Below, one piece after another: positions 1 to 6,782 of a stretch of 12,166 nt of DNA. The notes beneath the pieces are model-generated. The model saw only the letters and a list, made by a program, of their open reading frames with translations, was not told where the DNA came from and made no database searches. Origin of the DNA: Candidatus Kapaibacterium sp. (lineage in GTDB: Bacteria; Bacteroidota; Ignavibacteria; Kapaibacteriales; UBA2268); assembly GCA_028691175.1 (NCBI GenBank), contig JAQUZU010000035.1, forward strand, positions 5,810-17,975, written 5' to 3'. Numbering within the stretch: the stretch's first letter is position 1; each line of letters starts with the position of its first letter. The translations under genes were made by a program, and so were the position numbers.

Positions 1-1191
1 GCAATTTTACTGACGCTTGCGTTCTTTGGTTTCGTATATTCGGTTACGACAAGTCGTGCTCGTGCGGTAGATTTAGCCGAGAGAATGACACGGTCGCAAC
101 GTCGTATTGTAGATTCATCTAAAGATATTATTTCGATAATCGATTTAGATGGCAACTGGAAATCTTTGAATCCGGCTGCGAAGGCGATTTTCGGAATTGA
201 ACCGGATAAACTGCTCGGAAAGTCGATCACGGAACTTTTTGCTAATGGTGCTGATCTGGCCGATCTTCATAAAACGATAGAAAATGTTGTGGGCGAAGAA
301 ACCGTCCGCAACGACTACGAAATGAAAACAAAGACCGGCGAAATTAAGTGGTTAAACTGGAACTTTACTATTTCGAAACGTGATCAGTTGATTTATGCAA
401 TCGGTCGCGATGTAACGCTCGAGAAACTCGCCGCAGAAGAGGCAATTCTCCGAAGCAAACAAATGAAACTTGCCGAACAATTTACACGCGAGGCGAGTGA
501 ATTTAAGTCGCTGTTTATGACGAAATTGAGTCATCAGATGCGTAACTCTCTGACCGGTATTATCGGTTATTTGCAGTTGCTCGGTATGAAAATTTACGAT
601 ACCGAAGAAGAAGAGCAGTCATTTATTTCGTTTGCTGAAGAATCTGCAGAGGAACTTTTCACGTTTGTATCCGATATGATCGATGTAGCTAAGACGGAAG
701 ATGAGAAGACTGATATTAAAATTATCAAATTGAACGGCTTGCTGAAAGATTCTGTCAAAGAATACACGGAATCGCAGGGCAAAAATCTTGCTGTCAGCAT
801 GATGGACGAGGGCGAGAGCGATCCGAAAATTGTCAGCGATGAAACAATTGCAAAGAGAGCACTTCGAAAAATCTATGAAGCCGTTACTCCGGGTATCGAC
901 AATGTGGAAATCCAGGTTGCCGCAACTGAAAATCCGTACGAAGGCGCTACCGAAATTCAGATGCTTACAATTGCAAATCCGTTAGTTGCGGAATTGATTG
1001 AAATATATAAAGCAAATGCCAACAATATTATTAAAGTATTAAATCAGGACAAGGAAGACGTTATGCTGAATCTGGCTCTGGCGTCGTCTATCGTCAGAAT
1101 GATGAATGGCACGATGAGCGTCGAGACACTTGGTCCGAACGAAGGAAATATTGTACAAATAACTTTGCCGCTTGGTAAAAAAACAGTATAA
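1..1191 (+). CDS. PAS-domain sensor histidine kinase-like protein, 5'-truncated, probable pseudokinase
   Basis: The frame is open from the first base, so the gene starts upstream; 396 codons are visible. Numbering from the first visible codon, residues 2-17 form a hydrophobic membrane helix. A linker with LAERMT follows, a style often seen after CHASE-type sensor domains, but no sensor domain is visible. Residues about 36-145 are a PAS/PAC domain. A DHp helix carries an H-box at 175-188, SHQMRNSLTGIIGY, with candidate phospho-acceptor H178. The ATPase region (about 275-391) keeps the family outline, including MNGTMSVE and the closing ITLPL. However, the N-box asparagine appears to be Glu (E293), no DxGxG box is visible, and the GLGL box reads NLALA. 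The residue after His is Gln, where active HisKA kinases usually have Glu or Asp. I infer a sensor or phosphotransfer protein with weak or no kinase activity. The frame is intact, so it is probably not a decaying gene. No response regulator is adjacent on the visible side. Confidence 0.85.
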   Translation, partial: AILLTLAFFGFVYSVTTSRARAVDLAERMTRSQRRIVDSSKDIISIIDLDGNWKSLNPAAKAIFGIEPDKLLGKSITELFANGADLADLHKTIENVVGEETVRNDYEMKTKTGEIKWLNWNFTISKRDQLIYAIGRDVTLEKLAAEEAILRSKQMKLAEQFTREASEFKSLFMTKLSHQMRNSLTGIIGYLQLLGMKIYDTEEEEQSFISFAEESAEELFTFVSDMIDVAKTEDEKTDIKIIKLNGLLKDSVKEYTESQGKNLAVSMMDEGESDPKIVSDETIAKRALRKIYEAVTPGIDNVEIQVAATENPYEGATEIQMLTIANPLVAELIEIYKANANNIIKVLNQDKEDVMLNLALASSIVRMMNGTMSVETLGPNEGNIVQITLPLGKKTV

Positions 1192-1192
1192 C
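1165..1192 (+). promoter_or_regulatory. Possible sigma70-type promoter for ligA
   Basis: TTGCCG (1165-1170) lies 16 bases before TATAAC (1187-1192). These match TTGACA at 4 of 6 and TATAAT at 5 of 6 positions. The site overlaps the kinase stop codon and would start transcription near 1199, just before the hairpin at 1208-1243. It was found by eye in an AT-rich stretch, so chance is a real alternative. It would explain how ligA is transcribed despite the terminator-like hairpin before it. Confidence 0.35.
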
Positions 1193-1207
1193 TATATGAA
1201 AATCAAC

Positions 1208-1246
1208 AAATTAGCGGTTTGAGAAATATCAGACCGCTAATTTTTT
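1208..1246 (+). terminator. Intrinsic terminator-like hairpin after the kinase gene, in the ligA leader
   Basis: TTAGCGGTTT (1211-1220) pairs with AGACCGCTAA (1231-1240), with one G-U pair and a 10-base loop. A run of six T follows at 1241-1246. The AAA at 1208-1210 can also pair with the first three T, lengthening the stem to 13 pairs. It sits 17 bases after the kinase stop. It ends only 14 bases before the ligA ATG, so it either closes the upstream transcript or works as an attenuator in the ligA leader. Confidence 0.75.
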
Positions 1247-1250
1247 ACTC

Positions 1251-1254
1251 GGAG
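1251..1254 (+). promoter_or_regulatory. Shine-Dalgarno GGAG that fixes the ligA start
   Basis: GGAG lies six bases before the ATG at 1261. The same frame can be extended upstream to a TTG at 1219, but that codon sits inside the terminator stem and has no ribosome-binding site. The ATG at 1261 is therefore the better start. Confidence 0.75.
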
Positions 1255-1260
1255 ATAAAG

Positions 1261-3318
1261 ATGCAGGAAAATTTGTTTGAAATGCCGCGCGCGGACGAAA
1301 CTGCCGGTCGCAGAATTAAGGAACTTGTAGAGTTAATCAACAAGTATGACAACTTATATTACAACATGGCGGAATCGCCCATTAGCGACCGTGAATATGA
1401 TCGTTTGTTTGACGAATTGAAGGCACTCGAAGCCGCAAATCCGGAATTAAAATTGCCCGATTCGCCTACGCAGCGTGTCGGCGCAACTCCGCTTAAGGAA
1501 TTTCGCCAGGTTGCCCATGTCAAACCGATGCTGTCACTTGCGAATACATACTCCGAAGAGGAAATTGCCGATTTTAATCGGCGTATCGAAAACGAACTCG
1601 ATGGAAATGAAAATATCCAATATTGCTGTGAATTGAAATATGACGGCGTTTCGATGAGTCTGCATTATCGTAACCGCGTGTTAGAATTAGCAGTTACGCG
1701 TGGCAATGGAACTCTGGGCGACGATGTTACGCAGAATGTCCGAACGCTGACCTGCCTGCCGCTTCGGGCAAATGAGATTGAAATTGCCGGGCGAAAGATA
1801 GAAAACTTCGAAGTTCGTGGCGAAATATATATGGATAATGCCGACTTTCTCGCGATAAATCAAAAGCGTGAAGAGGAGGGCGAGAAAACTTTTGCAAATC
1901 CGCGAAATCTGACTGCCGGCTCGCTTAAACTGCTGGATTCGTCGATTGTAGCAAAACGTCCGCTCAAAATGGTCTGCTATTATCTTGATGTTGAAGGGGT
2001 GGCGATTGACTCGCAATTCGAGAAAATTCAAATACTTAGATCGCTTGGGTTTCCGACCGGCAGCCGTCTGCGGATATGCAGAAATCTGGCGGAAATTCGC
2101 GAATTTATCGAAGAGCAGAAACGCGATCGAAATGCCCTGCCGTTTAATATTGATGGTGTGGTTATTAAGTTAGACTCTGCGCGTTTGCAAGAAATTGTCG
2201 GCTATGTCGCACGTTCGCCGAAATGGGCTGTTGCGTTTAAATATGAGGCGGAAACAGCACAAACACTACTCAAATCAATTACGCTGCAAGTCGGCAGGAC
2301 GGGCGTGGTTACGCCGGTTGCCGAACTCGAACCGGTTTTTGTTGCCGGCTCAACTATTAGTCGTGCTACGCTCCATAATTATGATTATCTGCTTGAAAAA
2401 GACGTTCGTCCCGGCGATATCGTGATAGTCGAAAAGGGCGGCGACGTTATTCCGAAAGTCAGCGGCGTAGTTATGCCGGAGAATGGCGAACGCGTGTCGC
2501 CTGAGCCGTTTAAATTTCCGGAGTTTTGCTCGTGCGAGAAGCATTCGCTACTTGTTCGTCCGGAGGGAGAAGTAAATTTCTATTGTAATAATCCGGAATG
2601 TCCGTGGCAGTTGCGACGGAGAATTGAACATTTCGCGAGCAGGAATGCGATGAACATCGATGGATTAGGCGAGAAAATTGTAGAAAATTTTGTCAAACTC
2701 GGCTGGCTGAAATCAATTGCCGATATTTATTCGCTCAAAGACAAGAAAAGCGAAATCACAAAACTCGAAAAATGGGGCGTCCGCAGCACGGATAACCTCT
2801 TGAAAGCAATTGAAGACAGCAAAAAACTTCCGCTCCACCGAATTTTATACGGTATCGGAATTCGTTTTATTGGCGAAGGGGCGGCGAAAATCTTGGCGAA
2901 AAATTTCAGCAGAATAGAAGAATTGCAAAAAGCCGATCGCGATAAGTTGCTGTCGATAAATGAAATTGGCGAGAAAATGGCGGATGCGGTGCTGGAATTT
3001 TTCAGCAATCCGATTGAGATTGAAATTTTAGAACGCCTGAAAGTTGCGGGCTGTAATTTCGAAAGCGAAACGTTCTCGCAAATTGTTGAAGACTCGGCTT
3101 TTTCCGGAAAAACGGTCGTTCTGACCGGAGAACTAAGCACGATGACGCGAAATCAAGCGAAGGAAATGCTTGAAAAATTCGGCGCGAAAGTCGCTTCGTC
3201 TGTCTCTAAAAAGACGGATTTTGTGGTTGCCGGCGAAAATGCAGGCAGTAAATTAGCAAAAGCAACCGAATTAGGCGTGAAAATCCTCTCTGAAGAGGAT
3301 TTCCTTGCCATGCAGTAA
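1261..3318 (+). CDS. ligA: NAD-dependent DNA ligase LigA
   Basis: The protein has 685 residues, close to the usual 660-690, and seals nicks in DNA during replication and repair using NAD+. Domain Ia (about 14-75) has the NMN-binding pattern YY...ISDREYDRL. The adenylation domain has the KxDG motif with nucleophile K126 in ELKYDG; RGE (186-188) and DGVVIK (298-303) are further nucleotidyltransferase motifs. An OB-fold follows at about 335-415. The zinc finger uses C423, C425, C442 and C447; its first pair is CxC rather than the usual CxxC. Helix-hairpin-helix repeats (about 455-600, including NIDGLGEKI) and a C-terminal BRCT domain (about 612-685) complete the family architecture. Its stop codon abuts the stop codon of the convergent ftsI with no base between. 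Its leader carries a hairpin (see 1208-1246). Confidence 0.98.
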   Translation: MQENLFEMPRADETAGRRIKELVELINKYDNLYYNMAESPISDREYDRLFDELKALEAANPELKLPDSPTQRVGATPLKEFRQVAHVKPMLSLANTYSEEEIADFNRRIENELDGNENIQYCCELKYDGVSMSLHYRNRVLELAVTRGNGTLGDDVTQNVRTLTCLPLRANEIEIAGRKIENFEVRGEIYMDNADFLAINQKREEEGEKTFANPRNLTAGSLKLLDSSIVAKRPLKMVCYYLDVEGVAIDSQFEKIQILRSLGFPTGSRLRICRNLAEIREFIEEQKRDRNALPFNIDGVVIKLDSARLQEIVGYVARSPKWAVAFKYEAETAQTLLKSITLQVGRTGVVTPVAELEPVFVAGSTISRATLHNYDYLLEKDVRPGDIVIVEKGGDVIPKVSGVVMPENGERVSPEPFKFPEFCSCEKHSLLVRPEGEVNFYCNNPECPWQLRRRIEHFASRNAMNIDGLGEKIVENFVKLGWLKSIADIYSLKDKKSEITKLEKWGVRSTDNLLKAIEDSKKLPLHRILYGIGIRFIGEGAAKILAKNFSRIEELQKADRDKLLSINEIGEKMADAVLEFFSNPIEIEILERLKVAGCNFESETFSQIVEDSAFSGKTVVLTGELSTMTRNQAKEMLEKFGAKVASSVSKKTDFVVAGENAGSKLAKATELGVKILSEEDFLAMQ
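3280..3302 (-). terminator. Probable ftsI terminator, embedded in the ligA 3' coding end
   Basis: AAATCCTCT (3281-3289) and AGAGGATTT (3294-3302) form a perfect 9-pair stem with a 4-base loop. Read on the minus strand, the stem ends in TTTT (3283-3280). It begins 16 bases beyond the ftsI stop codon, a suitable place for an intrinsic terminator of the ftsL-ftsI transcript. The same bases code for KILSEEDF near the LigA C-terminus. On the plus strand the hairpin would end ligA mRNA before its stop codon, so I assign it to the minus strand. The T-run is short, so termination strength is uncertain. Confidence 0.55.
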
Positions 3319-5487
3319 TTATCGACAATAAATAACGCAAATTTGTTGCTTGTTTTTGATTTCCCAATTTTGTTTATATACTTTTCCGTTGCCGATTATT
3401 CGGGCTTTATAGCCGTTATTATGCAGAATATTCAGAGCACGCCGCACGGTGAGTCCAAGCAGATTTGGTTTTATTGTGGCGGCGAACTGCGGATTTGCAT
3501 AGCGAAGCGAGTCCGAGGCAATCGTTGTTCCGAGATATACCGGCGTATTTTTGAATGCCCAAGAGCCCGGAGCCGGATCCTGGCGAATTACAACTTCCTT
3601 TTTCTTTGGATTGAGATATGTACCCGGTGCGAGACCGTAAATTTTCAGCAGACGGTGAGCATCCTGCATGCTCATGCCCTTTAAATTCGGGACAACTACG
3701 CTGTCCGCATGAACAAACGGGCGACTGCCTGCGAGCAAAACATTCGGCGACATCGAAACCCAACGCTGTGCGATATTTCTGAAAATCGGTGCCGCCACCG
3801 AGCCGCCGTAATAGTTGTTTTGTGGGCGGTCTAAGATTACGACCATCGCGATTTTCGGATTATTTGCCGGGAAAAATCCCGCAAATGACGCTGTATACTT
3901 TTTGTTTTTATATGAGCCGTCGACTAACTGTTGAGCCGTTCCGGTCTTGCCGGCAATCGACAAACCGAGCAGTTTTGCGTTTATGCCGGTACCTTCATTT
4001 ACCACGTTTGCGAGCAATTCGGTGGTGATTTTCGCTGTCTCTTCAGAGACTACGCGACGCAGCATTTGTGGTTTGTTTGCAAGAATAGTCCGGCCATTCG
4101 GCGAAAAAACATTCTTTACGATGTACGGCTTATAGAGAATGCCTTTGTTCGCAATTGCGGCGTATGCCATCGCCAATTGAAGCGGAGTAACCGCGATGCC
4201 GTAGCCGTAACCGGCAAAACGGCGGGCGGTTATGTCGAATTCGCGTGCATCTTTTAGTCTTCCGGTGGTTTCGCCGGGAAGTTCGATACCGGTTTTTATT
4301 CCAAAACCAAAGTTGCGAATATATTTAAAAAATTCTTTATCGGATAATTCGGAGGCAATTTCAGAAAGAACAATATTGCTCGATTTCGCGAAAGCCTCGC
4401 GGAAAGTAACTTCGCCGATTGCGTGATCATCAACGATTGTATAGTCCTGAAAATGTTTTTCGCCACCCAGACCGTTGACTATGTCGTTAGGGTGAATTTT
4501 GCCTTCTTCGATTGCTGCCGCCGCAGTAATCGTTTTGAAAGTGGAGCCCGGCTCGTATAAATCCGTAACCGAGTGATTGCGAAGCGGAACTGTCCGCAAT
4601 GTGCTTAAGTCGTTCGGATCAAAGTTCGGATATGAAGCCATCGCTAAAATTTCGCCGGTCGCAGGATCTACTGCAACAACCGAACCGGCTTCTGCCATTG
4701 ACGAAGTAACGCCCTGCTTGAGTTCGTATTCGACAATTCTTTGCAAATTCATATCTATGGTCAGTTGAATTGCGTTTCCGTGCTTCGGCTGGACTTGTGG
4801 GAGATTTGCCAGCGGACGCAAGCGCCCGCGTGAGTCGCGATTCATAATCGCATAGCCGTCTTTGCCACGCAAAACCGAATCAAGCGAAAGTTCAATTCCG
4901 GTCAAACCCTTATTATCGATGTTGGTGCAGCCGATTATCTGCGACGCAACATCTGCAAAAGTATAAATTCGTCCGGATTCCTCGCGCAGAATAATTCCAA
5001 GTATGTTTTTTAGTTTCTTGAATTTATGTGAACTTTCCGGCGAAAAACTTCGCGCAATCCACATGAAACGCGATTTCGATTTCATAATTTTCGAACGCAA
5101 TTCTTTGGCGTCAATATTAATGCACTGACTTAAAAGCGTAACGGTTGAATCGACCGAATGAGTTTGCTTGAGCAAAGCCGGATCGATAGCAATAGAATAT
5201 TTTTCACCACTTGTAACAATCAGCGAGCCGGAACGATCGTAAATATTTCCGCGGTGAGCCAAAAGCTCAACTCGCGATTTGTGTTGCCGGTTTGCCTGCT
5301 TCTGATATTTCGCACTGTCAATAACTTGAATTTTGAAAAGTGCTCCCAGAATTACCAGCATTCCGAGGGCAATCGTGCCGAGAACGACGTATAATTTCCA
5401 AATCTTCTTCTTAATCGGAATTGCTTCCGGCGTTTCATCGTTTGTATTTTCCGGAATATCCGGTTCGGGAGTATTATTTTTGTTCAT
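3319..5487 (-). CDS. ftsI: Septal peptidoglycan transpeptidase FtsI (class B PBP) with two PASTA repeats
   Basis: This 722-residue class B penicillin-binding protein cross-links septal peptidoglycan in the periplasm. A basic cytoplasmic tail (KKKIWK, 26-31) precedes one membrane anchor (about 32-51). A pedimer/dimerisation region (about 70-230, with HRGNIYDRSG at 78-87) follows. The transpeptidase domain shows all three motifs: S315-T-F-K318 with the catalytic serine, S369-S-N371, and K514-T-G-T517. Two PASTA-like repeats follow at about 597-656 and 670-722. The second lacks the usual PxPG segment and ends abruptly in VIYCR. PASTA-bearing FtsI proteins occur in Bacteroidota relatives and Gram-positives. 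The gene follows ftsL by 12 bases with a weak TTGAG upstream of the ATG, so the two are surely co-transcribed. Pairing with ftsL favours FtsI over an elongation PBP2. murE, the usual next dcw gene, is absent; ligA converges instead. Confidence 0.95.
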   Translation of the reverse strand: MNKNNTPEPDIPENTNDETPEAIPIKKKIWKLYVVLGTIALGMLVILGALFKIQVIDSAKYQKQANRQHKSRVELLAHRGNIYDRSGSLIVTSGEKYSIAIDPALLKQTHSVDSTVTLLSQCINIDAKELRSKIMKSKSRFMWIARSFSPESSHKFKKLKNILGIILREESGRIYTFADVASQIIGCTNIDNKGLTGIELSLDSVLRGKDGYAIMNRDSRGRLRPLANLPQVQPKHGNAIQLTIDMNLQRIVEYELKQGVTSSMAEAGSVVAVDPATGEILAMASYPNFDPNDLSTLRTVPLRNHSVTDLYEPGSTFKTITAAAAIEEGKIHPNDIVNGLGGEKHFQDYTIVDDHAIGEVTFREAFAKSSNIVLSEIASELSDKEFFKYIRNFGFGIKTGIELPGETTGRLKDAREFDITARRFAGYGYGIAVTPLQLAMAYAAIANKGILYKPYIVKNVFSPNGRTILANKPQMLRRVVSEETAKITTELLANVVNEGTGINAKLLGLSIAGKTGTAQQLVDGSYKNKKYTASFAGFFPANNPKIAMVVILDRPQNNYYGGSVAAPIFRNIAQRWVSMSPNVLLAGSRPFVHADSVVVPNLKGMSMQDAHRLLKIYGLAPGTYLNPKKKEVVIRQDPAPGSWAFKNTPVYLGTTIASDSLRYANPQFAATIKPNLLGLTVRRALNILHNNGYKARIIGNGKVYKQNWEIKNKQQICVIYCR

Positions 5488-5499
5488 ATATTGCTCAAG

Positions 5500-5916
5500 T
5501 TATTGATTTACGAATTTCGGAACAGACTGCGGTACGATCATGCCGAATTTTTCGCGCGCAACGGCGGTAATTCTTTCGGGCGATTCGAGATGATTAATCT
5601 GCTTTATCAGCAGTTCATTGTGTTGAATAAGGTCGTTATAGCGCTCTTTCATCTCGCCATTTTCTTTTAGCGAAGTATTTACGGTAATGACGCTGCCTAC
5701 GGACAGCACGCAGATAAGAGCACAGAGCGCCAAAAATCCAACTACAGCCCAGCGGTTAATTCCCAGCGAAAACGGCTTTTTCGGTTCCGAAACCGGCGGC
5801 GGAGGAGGTGTCGAACGCATTTTGTGCAGATCCGCTTGGTGAACCCGCTGCTGATTCTGCAGGTGCGATCGCCGGTATTCCTCGTTACCGATATTTTTCA
5901 TGTATTTCATGCTCAT
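5500..5916 (-). CDS. ftsL: FtsL-like bitopic cell-division protein
   Basis: The protein has 138 residues from the chosen start. A charged, Gln-rich N-terminal tail with a proline run (TPPPPPV) lies in the cytoplasm. One membrane helix follows at about 56-78 (WAVVGFLALCALICVLSVG), then a periplasmic coiled-coil-prone segment, and the FtsL/DivIC signature LESPERITAVAREKFGM. In the divisome, FtsL works with FtsB and FtsQ to activate FtsW and FtsI. The position directly before ftsI is the classical dcw order. An ATG at 5940 in the same frame would add eight residues. The ATG at 5916 is preferred because a strong AAGGGGGA Shine-Dalgarno lies seven bases before it. The neighbouring dcw genes mraZ and rsmH are not upstream; a divergent lipoprotein gene is there instead. 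Confidence 0.88.
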   Translation of the reverse strand: MSMKYMKNIGNEEYRRSHLQNQQRVHQADLHKMRSTPPPPPVSEPKKPFSLGINRWAVVGFLALCALICVLSVGSVITVNTSLKENGEMKERYNDLIQHNELLIKQINHLESPERITAVAREKFGMIVPQSVPKFVNQ

Positions 5917-5923
5917 TATGCTG

Positions 5924-5931
5924 TCCCCCTT
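5924..5931 (-). promoter_or_regulatory. Strong Shine-Dalgarno deciding the ftsL start
   Basis: On the minus strand AAGGGGGA lies seven bases before the ATG at 5916. No comparable site precedes the alternative ATG at 5940, so the shorter protein is favoured. Confidence 0.7.
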
Positions 5932-5971
5932 ATAGAACATTTTCGAAAACTACTATCCGCAAAAATACGAA

Positions 5972-6001
5972 TTTTTACCGTTATTTTAAATAAGTTGTCA
6001 A
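5972..6001 (-). promoter_or_regulatory. Possible promoter of ftsL-ftsI
   Basis: On the minus strand a perfect TTGACA (6001-5996) is followed after 18 bases by TAAAAA (5977-5972), a 4 of 6 match to TATAAT. Transcription would begin near 5965, about 50 bases before the ftsL start. The surroundings are very AT-rich, so the -10 element is weakly supported. If the organism uses the Bacteroidota sigma factor, a different consensus would apply. Confidence 0.4.
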
Positions 6002-6072
6002 TAAAAAAAAGAAAATCAAGACTCGTTCGTCTATAGAATTGTAATAAAACAAAAATAATTATTGGTGAAATT
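6002..6072 (+). promoter_or_regulatory. Upstream region of the lipoprotein gene, divergent from ftsL
   Basis: This AT-rich stretch must hold the promoter for the rightward lipoprotein gene. A -10-like TAGAAT lies at 6034-6039, but I find no convincing -35 partner at 16-18 bases and no Bacteroidota-type TAnnTTTG. GGTGA at 6064-6068 is a possible ribosome-binding site for the following gene. Confidence 0.3.
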
Positions 6073-6729
6073 GTGAAAATGAATATATCTTTTCGAAAAT
6101 TGTCGAAATTCGCTGTCTGCGGATTGTTCGTATCTTTGTGTATTACAGGCATTTACGGCTGTTCGGCAATTAAGCAGATCGGCGATTCGATTGCAAGCCT
6201 GAAGCGTATTCAGTTTAAGTTGAACAATGTGTCGAACTTTTCTTTGAACGGAGTATCTCTGAGCGGAAAGTCTTCTATTTCGGATTTCTCTGTCGCTGAT
6301 GGTCTGAAATTAGCGTCTTCGTTTAGTTCGAAAACTCTGCCGTTTAATTTTACGCTGAATGTTGCGGCGAAAAATCCGAATACGGGAACAACTTCCGGAA
6401 CGAAATCCACTCTCGCAACTCTGACCGGATTGGACTGGAAACTGTATCTCGACGATGTCGAGACAATCAGCGGAGACATTAACAACAGTTTTGCGATTCC
6501 GGCAACGGGCGAGCAGACGATCATTCCTCTTACGATGAGCGTAGACGTGATGAAATTTATGCAAAACAAAAGTTATGAATCACTTGTAAATTTGGCTCTT
6601 GCTTTGGGCGGAAACTCCGGCAGCGCCGCTCGGGTAAAACTTGACGCTAAGCCGACTATTAAAACTGTACTCGGAAATATTTCGTATCCGAGCCGATTGA
6701 CTATCGTGAATACGCAATTTACGAATTAA
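6073..6729 (+). CDS. LEA type 2 (LEA14-like) lipoprotein
   Basis: This is a 218-residue predicted lipoprotein. A basic N-terminus and hydrophobic stretch (about 12-29) lead to a lipobox-like IYGC with C30 as the lipidation site. The body resembles the LEA14/WHy beta-sandwich. It has alternating hydrophobic strands, an NPN motif (101-103) after FTLNVAAK, then LDWKLYLDDVETISG and a long strand toward IPLTMSVDVMKF. Such proteins occur widely in Bacteroidota and relatives. Their function is not established, though the plant and archaeal relatives are linked to stress tolerance. The start is either GTG at 6073, four bases after GGTGA, or ATG at 6079; the two differ by two residues. It is divergent from ftsL and 53 bases before the CNNM-like gene, so co-transcription with the latter is possible. 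Confidence 0.75.
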   Translation: MKMNISFRKLSKFAVCGLFVSLCITGIYGCSAIKQIGDSIASLKRIQFKLNNVSNFSLNGVSLSGKSSISDFSVADGLKLASSFSSKTLPFNFTLNVAAKNPNTGTTSGTKSTLATLTGLDWKLYLDDVETISGDINNSFAIPATGEQTIIPLTMSVDVMKFMQNKSYESLVNLALALGGNSGSAARVKLDAKPTIKTVLGNISYPSRLTIVNTQFTN

Positions 6730-6761
6730 TTTGCTAAGTTAAATAATAAGAAAGAATTAAC

Positions 6762-6777
6762 GCGGAATTAGTTCCGC
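6762..6777 (+). other. Short GC-rich hairpin just before the CNNM-like gene start
   Basis: GCGGAA (6762-6767) pairs perfectly with TTCCGC (6772-6777) around a TTAG loop. It has no T-run, so it is a poor terminator. It ends five bases before the ATG at 6783, where a Shine-Dalgarno would normally lie, and none is visible there. It may affect translation initiation of the downstream gene or be incidental. Confidence 0.4.
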
Positions 6778-6782
6778 CACTC

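Noticed and set aside
1219..1260. N-terminal extension of LigA from a TTG
   Set aside because: The TTG lies inside the terminator stem, lacks a ribosome-binding site, and the added residues match nothing in LigA.
2727..3140. Minus-strand open frame of 137 codons inside ligA
   Set aside because: Low-complexity Ser/Phe/Ile composition typical of a complementary-strand shadow of a conserved gene.
3419..3763. Second minus-strand frame overlapping ftsI PASTA coding
   Set aside because: It overlaps the clear FtsI frame and resembles no known protein; composition is that of an out-of-frame translation.
6730..6782. Terminator between the lipoprotein and CNNM-like genes
   Set aside because: The only clear hairpin (6762-6777) has no following T-run, so read-through into the CNNM-aro genes is at least as likely.
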